Source: Chloroflexota bacterium (lineage in GTDB: Bacteria > Chloroflexota > Dehalococcoidia > UBA2979). From it: a DNA stretch of 14,446 nt. The notes beneath the pieces were generated by a model. It saw nothing but the letters and a program-made list of their open reading frames with translations, did not search any database and was not told the DNA's origin. Made by a program: the position numbers and the translations under genes. The stretch covers positions 1 through 14,446 of the forward strand of contig VYDC01000021.1 in NCBI GenBank assembly GCA_009843585.1, read 5' to 3'. Numbering within the stretch: position 1 is the stretch's first letter; the number at the start of each line of letters is the position of its first letter. Positions 1 to 7,760 of the stretch are shown piece by piece.

Positions 1-674
1 GGATCTGCCCCGCCGCCCGCCCGCTGGTCGACATTGGCTACGATGAGATGCTGGAGCTGGCGACGACGGGGGCTCGCGTGATGCATGCCCGCGCCGTCGA
101 GGTGGGATCGCTCCACGGCGTCGACATCCGGGTGACGAGCACCTTCGACGAGCAGGCACCCGGCACGCTGATTTGCGCGGAGGCGGTGATGGAGCAGTCG
201 AACAAGGTCCGCGGCATCGCCCACCAGGCCCGGGTCGGCCGGGTCACGGTGCGGGGCGTCCCGGACAGGCCCGGGATCGCCGCGCGACTCTTCATGCCGC
301 TGGCGGAGGCCGGTGTCTCCGTCGACACGATCGTGCAGAACGTATCGACGGAGCAGCTCACCGACCTGACCTTCACGGTCGCCTCCGAGGATCTCGATCG
401 GGCGCTCCGGACGGTCGAGGCGGTGCTTCCAGATCTCGGCGCCGCCGCCGTCGTCGGGGACAGCGACGTCGGCTCCGTCTCCATCGTCGGGACCGGGATG
501 GCGTCGAGCCCCGGCTACGCCGCGGCGATGTTCCAGACGCTCTACGCCCACGGGGTCAACATCGAACTGATCTCGACCTCCGAGATCCGCATCACCTGCG
601 TCGTCGACGCCGAGAAGGTCACAGAGGCCGTGCGCGCCCTCCACGACGCCTTCGCGCTGGACCGGGCGCAGTAG
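1..674 (+). CDS. lysC: Aspartate kinase, C-terminal part (5' truncated by window edge)
   Basis: Aspartate kinase phosphorylates L-aspartate, the first step towards lysine, threonine and methionine, in the cytoplasm. The gene is open from the window edge in the frame starting at base 3 and stops at TAG 672-674, so about 223 residues are visible. The first visible residues, including YDEMLELATTGARVMHARAVE, match the conserved end of the kinase domain. They are followed by two ACT domains. The first begins near VTVRGVPDRPGIAARLF and contains the VDTIVQN motif. The second begins near GSVSIVGTGM and contains GVNIELISTSEIRI. ACT pairs of this kind bind the feedback inhibitor (lysine and/or threonine); which ligand applies here cannot be told. 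In-frame ATGs at 48 and 81 could in principle give a separate regulatory subunit, as in some lysC genes, but nothing favours this. The gene ends before the dnaE promoter, so dnaE is probably transcribed separately. Identity is very likely. Confidence 0.95.
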   Translation, partial: ICPAARPLVDIGYDEMLELATTGARVMHARAVEVGSLHGVDIRVTSTFDEQAPGTLICAEAVMEQSNKVRGIAHQARVGRVTVRGVPDRPGIAARLFMPLAEAGVSVDTIVQNVSTEQLTDLTFTVASEDLDRALRTVEAVLPDLGAAAVVGDSDVGSVSIVGTGMASSPGYAAAMFQTLYAHGVNIELISTSEIRITCVVDAEKVTEAVRALHDAFALDRAQ

Positions 675-694
675 CCCCTGCGGGGCGGCCGACC

Positions 695-724
695 TTTACA
701 GGTGAGGACGCGGGCGGCTAGTAT
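695..724 (+). promoter_or_regulatory. Sigma70-like promoter upstream of dnaE
   Basis: A -35-like TTTACA at 695-700 is followed after an 18-base spacer by a -10-like TAGTAT at 719-724. They match the TTGACA and TATAAT consensus at 5 of 6 and 4 of 6 positions. This lies just after the aspartate kinase stop, in one of the few AT-rich spots of a very GC-rich region. Transcription would start near 731, leaving a leader of about 140 bases before the preferred dnaE start at 871. The leader holds a short GC hairpin (815-819 pairing with 824-828). The promoter is predicted from sequence only. Confidence 0.55.
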
Positions 725-856
725 CGCCCTCCGGCAGATCGCACGCCCGTTCGCGCAGTCACCTACACGGATGTGCCGAACGACGGATGCGTGGGAGACC
801 ACGGAGCCGGGGCGGCCCGACTTCGGGCGGCGACCCCGGGCGGCGGCGGTCGATGC

Positions 857-862
857 GGGGGA
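857..862 (+). promoter_or_regulatory. Ribosome binding site that decides the dnaE start
   Basis: The purine run GGGGGA lies 8 bases before ATG 871. Starting there gives the protein start MFAHLHTHSEYSLLDG, which matches the usual start of bacterial DnaE proteins. The upstream in-frame ATGs at 787 and 853 would add basic, low-complexity residues and have no comparable site. Confidence 0.5.
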
Positions 863-870
863 CGGTCGGC

Positions 871-3800
871 ATGTTCGCGCATCTCCACACGCACAGCGAG
901 TACTCGCTGCTCGACGGACTCTCGCAGATCGGCGACCTCGTCGCGCGCGCGAAGGCACTGGGGCAGGAGTCGCTCGCGCTCACGGACCACGGCGCTCTCT
1001 ACGGGGCGATCCAGTTCTATGAGGAGGCTCTCAGGGCCGGGGTCAAGCCGATCATCGGCCTCGAGGGCTACGTCGCCCGCGGGAGCCGCCACGACCGGTC
1101 CGCGGCCGAGCGCTCGCCCTGGCACCTCACGCTGCTGGCCCGAGACGAGGTCGGCTACCAGAACCTGCTCGCGCTCTCGACCGCGTCGCATCTCGAGGGC
1201 TTCTACTACCGCCCGCGCATCGATCGCGAGTTGCTCGAGCGGCACGCGGAGGGCCTGATCGTCCTCTCGGGCTGCCCCTCCGGGGAGCTGATGACGGCGC
1301 TCTCCGAGGGCCGCGAGCGGGACGCGCGCGAGGCGGCGTCGTGGTACCGGGAGCGCTTCCCGGGACGCTACTACGTGGAGCTTCAGGAGCACGGTCAGGA
1401 GCAGTTCAGCCGCCTGACGCCGCCTCTGGTCTCGCTCGCGCGCGAGCTCGGGCTGCCGCTCGTCGCCACCAACGACTCGCACTACACGGCTCCCGAGCAG
1501 CACCGGCTGCACGATCTGCTGCTCTGCATCGGCACCAACGCGACGATCCACGACGAGAACCGCTTCCGCCTCGACGGCGACTCCTTCTACCTGAAGTCCG
1601 AGGCGGAGATGCGGGCGCTCTTCCCGGAGCTGCCCGAGGCGGTGGACAACACGGCGCGCATCGCTGAGGAGGTGGAGCTCGAGCTCGCCTTCGGCCGCAC
1701 GCTGCTTCCCGATCCGGGCGTGCCTGCGGGCGAGACGCCGGCGGCCTTCCTGCGCCGCCTCTGCCAGGAGGGCCTGCGGCGCCGCTACGGCGATCCCACT
1801 CCGGCGCAGGTCGAGCGTCTCGACTACGAGCTTCGCGTCGTCGAGGAGTGCGGCTTCGTCGAGTACATGCTGATCGTCCGCGACATCGCGGCCTTCGCGC
1901 GCGAGCGGATGATCCCGATGGGGGTGAGGGGCTCGGCCGCCGCCTCGGTCATCCTCTACTGCCTCGATGTGACCGACATCGAGCCCACGCAGTACGGCCT
2001 CGTCTTCGAGCGCTTTCTCAACCCGGAGCGGCGCGAGATGCCCGACGTCGACTTCGACTTCGCCGACGACCGGCGCGAGGAGGTGATCCGCTATACCGCG
2101 GAGCGCTTCGGGCGGGACCGGGTGGCGCAGATCATCACCTTCGGCACGCTCGGGGCGAAGGCGGCGATCCGCGACTCGGGTCGGGCGCTCGGGATGGGCT
2201 ACGGGGAGGTCGATCGCATTGCGCGGCTCGTCCCCGACGTGCTGCACGTGACGATCGAGCAGGCGGTCGCCGAGGTGCCGGAGCTCTCCCTCGCGGTCGA
2301 GCAAGATCCGACGGTGGCGGAGCTCGTGGAGGCGGCGCGCGGCCTGGAGGGGGTTGCGCGGCACGCCTCCACGCATGCGGCCGGCATCGTGATCTCCCGC
2401 GACGCGCTCTCAGACGTCGTGCCCCTGCAGCGTCCGACCTCCGCGCGCGACGGCGACGAGGAGCTCCTGCCGACCACGCAGTACGCGATGGACGACGTGG
2501 CCCGCATCGGCCTGCTGAAGATGGATTACCTCGGGCTCGCGAACCTCACCATCCTGGGGCAGGCCGTGAAGCTGGTGCGCGAGTTCAACGGCGTCGACAT
2601 CGACCTGCGGGCGCTCCCGGACGGCGATCCGGCCGCGGCGGCCCTGCTGGCGCAGGCGGACACGTTCGGGATCTTCCAGATGGAGTCGGCGGGAATGCGG
2701 CGGCAGGTCCGCGAGCTCCGCCCGGAGAACATCGCCGAGCTCTCAGCAATGGTCGCCCTCTACCGGCCGGGCCCGATGGACCAGATCCCCCGCTACATCG
2801 ACGTCAAGCACGGTCGCGCCACGGCCTACTACCCGCACCCCGATCTCGCCGGCGTCCTCGACGAGACCTACGGCGTGATCACCTATCAGGACCAGGTGCT
2901 CGAGATCGCCCGCGTCTTCGCCGGCTACACGCTGGGACAGGCCGACGTGATGCGCAAGGCGATGGGGAAGAAGATCCCGGAGGTGATGCTGGCGGAGCGC
3001 GAACGCTTCATCGGCGGCGCGACGGAGAGGGGCTACGACGAGCGCCTAGCGGCGGAGGTCTTCGACCTAATCGAGCCGTTCGCCGGCTACGCCTTCAACA
3101 AGGCGCACGCCTTCTCCTACGGCACGATCGCCTACCAGACTGCCTATCTCAAGGCGCACTATCCCGTCGAGTTCATGGCGGCCGTCCTGATCTCGGCGGG
3201 CTCCCACCCGACCGGCGCGCAGGAGCGAATCGCCCGCGCGGTCGGCGAGAGCGCGCGCCTCGGCATCCCGGTGCTCCCGCCGGACGTCAACCGCTCCGGC
3301 TCCAACTTCACGATCGAGCCGTCGGCGGGCGAGGGATCCGCCACCGCGATCCGCTTCGGGCTCGCGCAGGTGAAGAACGTGGGGCGCGCCGCGGTGGAGA
3401 CGCTCGTGGCGGAGCGAGAGGAGAACGGGCCGTTCCGTTCCCTCAAGGACTTCGCGGGCCGCATCCAGCCGCGCGAGCTGAACCGCAGGGTGCTGGAGTC
3501 GCTGGCGAAGGCGGGGGCGCTCGACGACCTCGCCGAGCGCGGCACAGTCGTGGCCGGAATCGATCGCGTGCTCTCGCTCGCGCAGCAGGAGCAGAGGCGG
3601 CGCGAGACGGGCCAGACCTCGATGTTCGATCTCTTCGGCGATCAGGTCGACGCGCCGCTCCCCGCGCTCGAGCTCGATCCCGTCGAGGTGCCGCGACGCG
3701 AGCGGCTGCAGTGGGAGAGGGAGCTTCTGGGGACCTACATCAGCGAGCATCCCTACCGCCAGGCGGCGAACGTGCTGGCGGAACACATCACGACGCAGGC

Positions 3801-4632
3801 CGCCGAGCTCGGGCACGACCACGCCGGCTCCGAGGTCGCCGTGGCCGGCATGGTGACCGGCGTGCGTTCACTCGCCACCCGGCAGGGCCGTCCGTTCGCC
3901 GCCGTGACCCTCGAGGATCTCTCCGGCTCGGTGGAGCTCACGCTCTGGCCGGAGGCGTACGAGCGCTACCGTGACCGGGCGGTGCCCGGCAACGTCGTTC
4001 TGGCCAAGGCGTCGGTGCGGAGCCGGGGTGATCGCCTCACGGTGGCGGTCGAGGAGCTGGCACCCTTCGACCTCGAGTCGGGTCGGCTGATCGACTTCGA
4101 CGCCACGCGCTTCCGCCCCGTCGGGGGGCGCGGGGGTGACCGGAGGGCGGCCCGCCGCTCCGGCGGGAGCGCGTCGGCGCCCGCCGCCGACGGGGAAGGG
4201 ACGCCCGCTCCGTCGGCCGCCGGCGCGTCGGCGGGGCCGGCCGCGGGCGGGCTGCGCGCGGTGGAGCCCGGGCGAGGTCGCATGGAGGAGAACGGAGGCG
4301 GCGGATCCGGCGCGCCGCGACTCGTCATCTCCATGGAGGAGACGCTGGATGAGGGCGCGGACCGGCGCCGGATCCGCCGCCTGGTCGCGATGCTTCGGGA
4401 GAGCGGGGGGGACCTCCCGGTCGAGCTCTCCGTACGCACGCGCTCGGGCCGCGTCGTGCGCCTGACGCTCCCCGGCGTCGCCGACGCCGAACCCCTGCTT
4501 CCTCGCATCCGTACGCTGCTCGGCGTGCTGGGCGAGGTGGCCGAGCACGGTACGACGTCGGCGGTGCCGGCCTCCGCTGCATCCGCCGCCCCCCGCGGCG
4601 GAGAGGAGCGTCTCCTCGCCGCCGCGCGCTAG
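871..4632 (+). CDS. dnaE: DNA polymerase III alpha subunit (replicative polymerase)
   Basis: Replicative C-family DNA polymerase of 1253 residues from ATG 871. The N-terminal PHP domain has the metal-site residues in place: H4, H6, D39-H40, E65, C135, D202 and H204 (HLHTH, TDHGALYG, VATNDSHY). The polymerase core carries the catalytic aspartates D392 and D394 (MPDVDFDF) and D552 (KMDYLGL), aligning with E. coli D401, D403 and D555. The usual GxGRGSAAGS loop reads GVRGSAAAS here. Further on are the finger region with YRPGPMDQIPRYI, a tandem helix-hairpin-helix region, the beta-clamp motif QTSMFDLF (915-922) and an OB fold (about 987-1070). A Gly/Ala/Pro-rich linker (about 1082-1148) leads to an extra folded module (about 1149-1227) that begins RLVISMEETLDEGADRRR. 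E. coli DnaE is 1160 residues, so the added length is this tail. The PHP domain suggests built-in proofreading. The gene is monocistronic or nearly so. Identity is certain; the start is likely. Confidence 0.98.
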   Translation: MFAHLHTHSEYSLLDGLSQIGDLVARAKALGQESLALTDHGALYGAIQFYEEALRAGVKPIIGLEGYVARGSRHDRSAAERSPWHLTLLARDEVGYQNLLALSTASHLEGFYYRPRIDRELLERHAEGLIVLSGCPSGELMTALSEGRERDAREAASWYRERFPGRYYVELQEHGQEQFSRLTPPLVSLARELGLPLVATNDSHYTAPEQHRLHDLLLCIGTNATIHDENRFRLDGDSFYLKSEAEMRALFPELPEAVDNTARIAEEVELELAFGRTLLPDPGVPAGETPAAFLRRLCQEGLRRRYGDPTPAQVERLDYELRVVEECGFVEYMLIVRDIAAFARERMIPMGVRGSAAASVILYCLDVTDIEPTQYGLVFERFLNPERREMPDVDFDFADDRREEVIRYTAERFGRDRVAQIITFGTLGAKAAIRDSGRALGMGYGEVDRIARLVPDVLHVTIEQAVAEVPELSLAVEQDPTVAELVEAARGLEGVARHASTHAAGIVISRDALSDVVPLQRPTSARDGDEELLPTTQYAMDDVARIGLLKMDYLGLANLTILGQAVKLVREFNGVDIDLRALPDGDPAAAALLAQADTFGIFQMESAGMRRQVRELRPENIAELSAMVALYRPGPMDQIPRYIDVKHGRATAYYPHPDLAGVLDETYGVITYQDQVLEIARVFAGYTLGQADVMRKAMGKKIPEVMLAERERFIGGATERGYDERLAAEVFDLIEPFAGYAFNKAHAFSYGTIAYQTAYLKAHYPVEFMAAVLISAGSHPTGAQERIARAVGESARLGIPVLPPDVNRSGSNFTIEPSAGEGSATAIRFGLAQVKNVGRAAVETLVAEREENGPFRSLKDFAGRIQPRELNRRVLESLAKAGALDDLAERGTVVAGIDRVLSLAQQEQRRRETGQTSMFDLFGDQVDAPLPALELDPVEVPRRERLQWERELLGTYISEHPYRQAANVLAEHITTQAAELGHDHAGSEVAVAGMVTGVRSLATRQGRPFAAVTLEDLSGSVELTLWPEAYERYRDRAVPGNVVLAKASVRSRGDRLTVAVEELAPFDLESGRLIDFDATRFRPVGGRGGDRRAARRSGGSASAPAADGEGTPAPSAAGASAGPAAGGLRAVEPGRGRMEENGGGGSGAPRLVISMEETLDEGADRRRIRRLVAMLRESGGDLPVELSVRTRSGRVVRLTLPGVADAEPLLPRIRTLLGVLGEVAEHGTTSAVPASAASAAPRGGEERLLAAAR

Positions 4633-4672
4633 CCAGGGGCGCCCACGCACGGCCGGGCCGCCCGCGGCGCGC

Positions 4673-4703
4673 TACACTGCGGACTCTCGCCCTTCCCAGG
4701 GCG
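4673..4703 (+). promoter_or_regulatory. Possible -10 element and leader hairpin upstream of the MoxR operon
   Basis: TACACT at 4673-4678 resembles a -10 hexamer (4 of 6 matches, with T, A, A and T in consensus places) in the 103-base gap between dnaE and the moxR-like gene. I see no convincing -35 box 16-18 bases upstream. Just downstream, CGCCCT (4688-4693) and AGGGCG (4698-4703) form a perfect 6-bp stem with a TCCC loop at the expected start of the transcript. No T-tract follows, so it is not a standard terminator. This is a tentative call. Confidence 0.35.
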
Positions 4704-4735
4704 GAGCCTGCCTCCCGCGGACGGCATGAGGCGAG

Positions 4736-5746
4736 ATGGCGGAACAGCGAGCCGAGAGCACGTTGGCGCGGCACGCGGACGGTGCCGGGGGGACGGCGCT
4801 GCATCAGGTGATCGCCGACGTGCGCGCCGAGGTGGGTCGCGTCATCGTCGGCCAGGATCGGCTGATCGACCGGCTCCTCGTCGCCCTCCTCACGGCGAAC
4901 CACGCGCTGGTCGAGGGCGTGCCGGGCCTTGCGAAGACGCTCTCGGTCTCGACCCTCGCCCGAACGCTCCAGCTCTCCTTCTCTCGCGTGCAGTTCACTC
5001 CGGATCTGCTTCCCGCCGATCTGACGGGGACCCTCGTCTTCCAGCCCCGCGACGCCGAGTTCCACATCCGGCGCGGCCCGATCTTCGCGAACGTCGTGCT
5101 CGCCGACGAGATCAACCGCGCGCCGGCGAAGGTGCAATCAGCGCTGCTCGAGGCGATGCAGGAGCGGCAGGTCTCGATCGGGGGTGAGACGCTCCCGCTG
5201 CCGGATCCCTTCATCGTCTTCGCGACGCAGAACCCGATCGAGCATGAGGGGACCTACCCGCTCCCCGAGGCGCAGCTCGATCGCTTCATGCTCGAGATCC
5301 ACGTCGACTACCCGGAGCGCGAGGAGGAGCGCATGATCCTCCGGCGCGCGCTCGACGGCTCCGATCCCGACGTACGCGCGGTCTCCGACCACAACCAGAT
5401 CGCGGCGCTCCGGCAGGCCGCCGCGCGCGTGGAGATCGACGAGCGGCTTCGCGAGTACGTCGTCCGGCTGATGGAGGCCACGCGCAATCCCGGACGCTAC
5501 CGTCTGGGAGAGCTCGCGCCGCTGGTGGAGTACGGCGCCTCGCCGCGTGCCAGCGTCTTCCTCGCCCGTGCGGCGCAGGCCCACGCCTTCGTCCAGGGCC
5601 GCGACTACGTGCTCCCGGACGACGTCAAGTCGATGGCGCGGGATGTGCTCAGGCACCGGCTCGTCCTCTCCTACGAGGCCGAGGCACAGGCGGTCACGCA
5701 GACGGCGATCGTGGAGCGGCTGCTCGACGGCGTCGGGATTCCCTGA
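4736..5746 (+). CDS. MoxR-family AAA+ ATPase (module A)
   Basis: Cytoplasmic AAA+ ATPase of 336 residues, a usual length for the MoxR family. Visible motifs are Walker A GVPGLAKT (61-68), Walker B VVLADE (120-125, D124/E125) followed by INRAPAK, sensor 1 in FATQNPIEHEGTYPLPEAQ (N166), the arginine finger region LDRF (R183) and sensor 2 GASPRAS (R271). MoxR proteins act as chaperone-like ATPases working with VWA-domain partners encoded beside them, and all such partners follow here. The ATG at 4736 is preceded by GAGG at 4728-4731, a rather tight spacing; another ATG at 4726 is in a different frame. The stop at 5744-5746 lies 2 bases before the next start, so it is the first gene of a coupled operon. 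The client complex is unknown. Confidence 0.95.
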   Translation: MAEQRAESTLARHADGAGGTALHQVIADVRAEVGRVIVGQDRLIDRLLVALLTANHALVEGVPGLAKTLSVSTLARTLQLSFSRVQFTPDLLPADLTGTLVFQPRDAEFHIRRGPIFANVVLADEINRAPAKVQSALLEAMQERQVSIGGETLPLPDPFIVFATQNPIEHEGTYPLPEAQLDRFMLEIHVDYPEREEERMILRRALDGSDPDVRAVSDHNQIAALRQAAARVEIDERLREYVVRLMEATRNPGRYRLGELAPLVEYGASPRASVFLARAAQAHAFVQGRDYVLPDDVKSMARDVLRHRLVLSYEAEAQAVTQTAIVERLLDGVGIP

Positions 5747-5748
5747 CG

Positions 5749-6720
5749 GTGGCGAGCCTCCCGACGCGGTCGCCGACGGCGGCCGCGCCGACGGGCGGCC
5801 GCGCCGCCGCGGCGGGGACCTCCTCCGGGGACGCCGAGCGGGCGCCGCTCGACCCCGAGCAGCTGGCAGCCATCCGGCGCATCGCCCTGCGCGCGCGCCG
5901 CCTCGCGACACAGTTCGTCGCGGGCGACTACCGCTCCGTCTTCCGCGGGACGGGAATGGAGTTCGCCGAGGTCCGGGAGTACATCCCCGGCGACGACGTC
6001 CGCTTCATCGACTGGAACGTGACCGCGCGCCTGGGGGCGCCGTGGGTGAAGGAGTACGTCGAGGAGCGTGAGCTCGCCGTGCTCTGCGCGGTCGATCTCT
6101 CCGCCTCGCAAGAGGCCGCCTCGCCCGGGGCCGGCCGGCTGGGGACCGCGGCGGAGGTGGTCGCGCTGATGAGCTTCGCCGCGCTCTTCAACAACGACCG
6201 CGCCGGGCTCATGACCTTCACCGACCGCGTCGAGCGCTTCGTCGCCCCGGCGAAGGGGAGCCGCCACGTGCTGCGCATCGTGCGCGAGATCGTGCACCCC
6301 GCGCCGGGGGCCCTCGGCACGGACATCGGGGCCGCCTGCGAGCATCTCTCGCGCGTGCTGGCGCGCCGGTCGGTGGTGGTGCTGGTCTCCGACTTCCTCG
6401 CCGCCGGCTACGAGCGTTCGCTCGCCGCTCTCTCCCGGCGGCACGAGGTCATCGCCGTGACGCTCGTCGACGCGCTCGACCTCGCGCTCCCGAGGCTCGG
6501 CATCATCGAGGTCGAGGATGCCGAGCGCGGCGGCCGCGTACTGCTCGACACCGACGATGCGCGCGTGAGGCGCCGCTACGAGCAGGCGGCCTCGGAGCGC
6601 GCGGCGGCCCGGCGGCGCGCGCTGGTCTCCGCGGGCGTCGACGAGATCGAGCTGCGGGTCGGGGAGGCCGTCGTCGGACCGCTGGTCGCGTACTTCCGCC
6701 GCCGGGCACTGGCGCGGTGA
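5749..6720 (+). CDS. DUF58 protein with canonical MIDAS motif (module A)
   Basis: Soluble DUF58 protein of 323 residues, probably cytoplasmic, since no signal peptide or membrane segment is visible. After an Ala/Pro/Gly-rich N-terminal stretch (about 1-33) comes the family pattern DPEQLAAIRRI, YRSVFRGTGMEFAEVREYIPGDD and DWNVTARLGAPWVKEYVEEREL. A VWA-like fold follows with an intact MIDAS signature DLSAS (D116, S118, S120) and a later VSDF (D215). DUF58 proteins are almost always encoded next to MoxR ATPases and are thought to be their partners; the biochemical role is not established. The start is GTG 5749, 2 bases after the MoxR stop. Its ribosome binding site is weak, so translation probably depends on coupling. 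The low-complexity N-terminus means the true start could lie slightly downstream. Confidence 0.92.
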   Translation: MASLPTRSPTAAAPTGGRAAAAGTSSGDAERAPLDPEQLAAIRRIALRARRLATQFVAGDYRSVFRGTGMEFAEVREYIPGDDVRFIDWNVTARLGAPWVKEYVEERELAVLCAVDLSASQEAASPGAGRLGTAAEVVALMSFAALFNNDRAGLMTFTDRVERFVAPAKGSRHVLRIVREIVHPAPGALGTDIGAACEHLSRVLARRSVVVLVSDFLAAGYERSLAALSRRHEVIAVTLVDALDLALPRLGIIEVEDAERGGRVLLDTDDARVRRRYEQAASERAAARRRALVSAGVDEIELRVGEAVVGPLVAYFRRRALAR

Positions 6721-7760
6721 TCGTCGCCCGGGGAGCGGCCTTCCTCTGGTCGCTCGCGTGCGGCCTCGTTCTGCTCGCCGCGGCCGCTCCAGCCGCCGCG
6801 CAGGAGGCGCGCGCGGACGGGATCGCCGTCGAGGTCACGCTCGACCCGCCGGCGGCGATGCTCGGGGAGCCGGTGCGCCTCGTGATCCGGGTCGAGCACG
6901 GCGCCGACCAGGTCGTCGCCGTGGGCCGAGTGGATCAGTCCCTCGCCGTTCACCTGGTCGAGGACGTGCGGGTCTCGGAGGGAGAGGCGGCGGGAGGCCG
7001 CGCGGTGAGCGAGCACGTCTACGCCGTCGCCGCCTTCTCGCTCGGGCGTGTCGATCTCGGCGAGGCGGTGGTGCGGGCGCTGCGCGACGACGGGAGCCGC
7101 ACCGAGCTTCGGGTCGCCCTCCCGTCGCTGACGATCGAGGCGACCACCGCCGAGGACGACGAGTCGCTGCGTCCCCTCAAGCCGCAGCGCGACGTCGGCG
7201 GGGCGCCCCTCCCCTGGGAGCGTGTCGAGGTGATCGCCGGGGCTCTTGTCGCCGCCGGCGCGCTTCTCGCGCTGCTTCTCGCGTGGCGGGCGCTGCGGTC
7301 GCTGCTGACCCGGCGTTCGCTCGCTCGCGCGGAGGGCGAGCGCGAGGGACGGCCGCTCGAGGAGAGCGCGCGGTCGCGCCTCGACGCGCTCGCCGGCCAC
7401 GGACCCCCGGGGGAGGGCGCCGAGGTCGTGGATTACTACAGCGAGATTGCCTCGGTCGTCCGCGAGTACCTGGAGGCGAGCGGCGGATTCCGTGCAACCG
7501 CGCTCACCACGAGCGAGCTCGAGGGGCGGATGGTACGGGAGGGGATCGATCGCTGGCAGGCGCGCTTGATCGTCGGCCTCCTGGAGCGCTGCGATCGCGC
7601 CGTCTACGCGCGCCGCCATCCCGACCGTGAGTCGGCCGATCACGACCTCACGCTCGCCTACGAGATCGTCGAGCTCGGGCGCGCGCGCGCGGAGGCCGCC
7701 TCCGGTGAGGCGGGCCCGGGCGAGGGGGCGGCCGCCGGGGACTCGGGGGCCGCGCGATGA
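6717..7760 (+). CDS. Secreted, membrane-anchored BatD/DUF4381-like protein
   Basis: Protein of 347 residues with a clear signal peptide: a hydrophobic stretch to about residue 25, then APAAAQ with likely cleavage near 28. An extracytoplasmic beta-rich domain follows (about 35-142; it begins IAVEVTLDPPAAMLGEPVRL, a BatD-like immunoglobulin-type pattern). Next are a short PLKPQRDV segment, one transmembrane helix (about 171-190) and a cytoplasmic helical domain. That domain contains DYYSEIASVVREYLEA and ATALTTSELEG, resembling the C-terminal part of DUF4381/BatD-like proteins. It is much shorter than a typical BatD. Its start GTG 6717 overlaps the DUF58 stop as GTGA, and its stop overlaps the next start as ATGA, so it is part of the same coupled operon. 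It probably links the periplasmic VWA proteins to the cytoplasmic ATPase. The family assignment is by pattern, not by search. Confidence 0.7.
   Translation: MIVARGAAFLWSLACGLVLLAAAAPAAAQEARADGIAVEVTLDPPAAMLGEPVRLVIRVEHGADQVVAVGRVDQSLAVHLVEDVRVSEGEAAGGRAVSEHVYAVAAFSLGRVDLGEAVVRALRDDGSRTELRVALPSLTIEATTAEDDESLRPLKPQRDVGGAPLPWERVEVIAGALVAAGALLALLLAWRALRSLLTRRSLARAEGEREGRPLEESARSRLDALAGHGPPGEGAEVVDYYSEIASVVREYLEASGGFRATALTTSELEGRMVREGIDRWQARLIVGLLERCDRAVYARRHPDRESADHDLTLAYEIVELGRARAEAASGEAGPGEGAAAGDSGAAR

Noticed and set aside
815..828. Hairpin GCCCG-ACTT-CGGGC in the dnaE leader as an attenuator or riboswitch
   Set aside because: It is only a 5-bp stem, with no alternative pairing or T-tract; such stems arise often by chance in GC-rich DNA.
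787..870. Longer N-terminus for DnaE starting at ATG 787 or 853
   Set aside because: The added residues are basic and low complexity, unlike DnaE starts. ATG 871 gives the canonical start and has a purine-rich site 8 bases upstream.
763..2376. Long open frame on the - strand (537 residues) opposite dnaE
   Set aside because: It is rich in Arg, Glu and His with no recognisable domain and lies wholly antisense to the clearly real dnaE; long shadow frames are expected at this GC content.
1848..3974. Open frame of 708 residues on the + strand inside dnaE in another frame
   Set aside because: The translation is Arg/Ala/Gly-dominated low complexity, while the dnaE frame shows full conserved motifs over the same bases.
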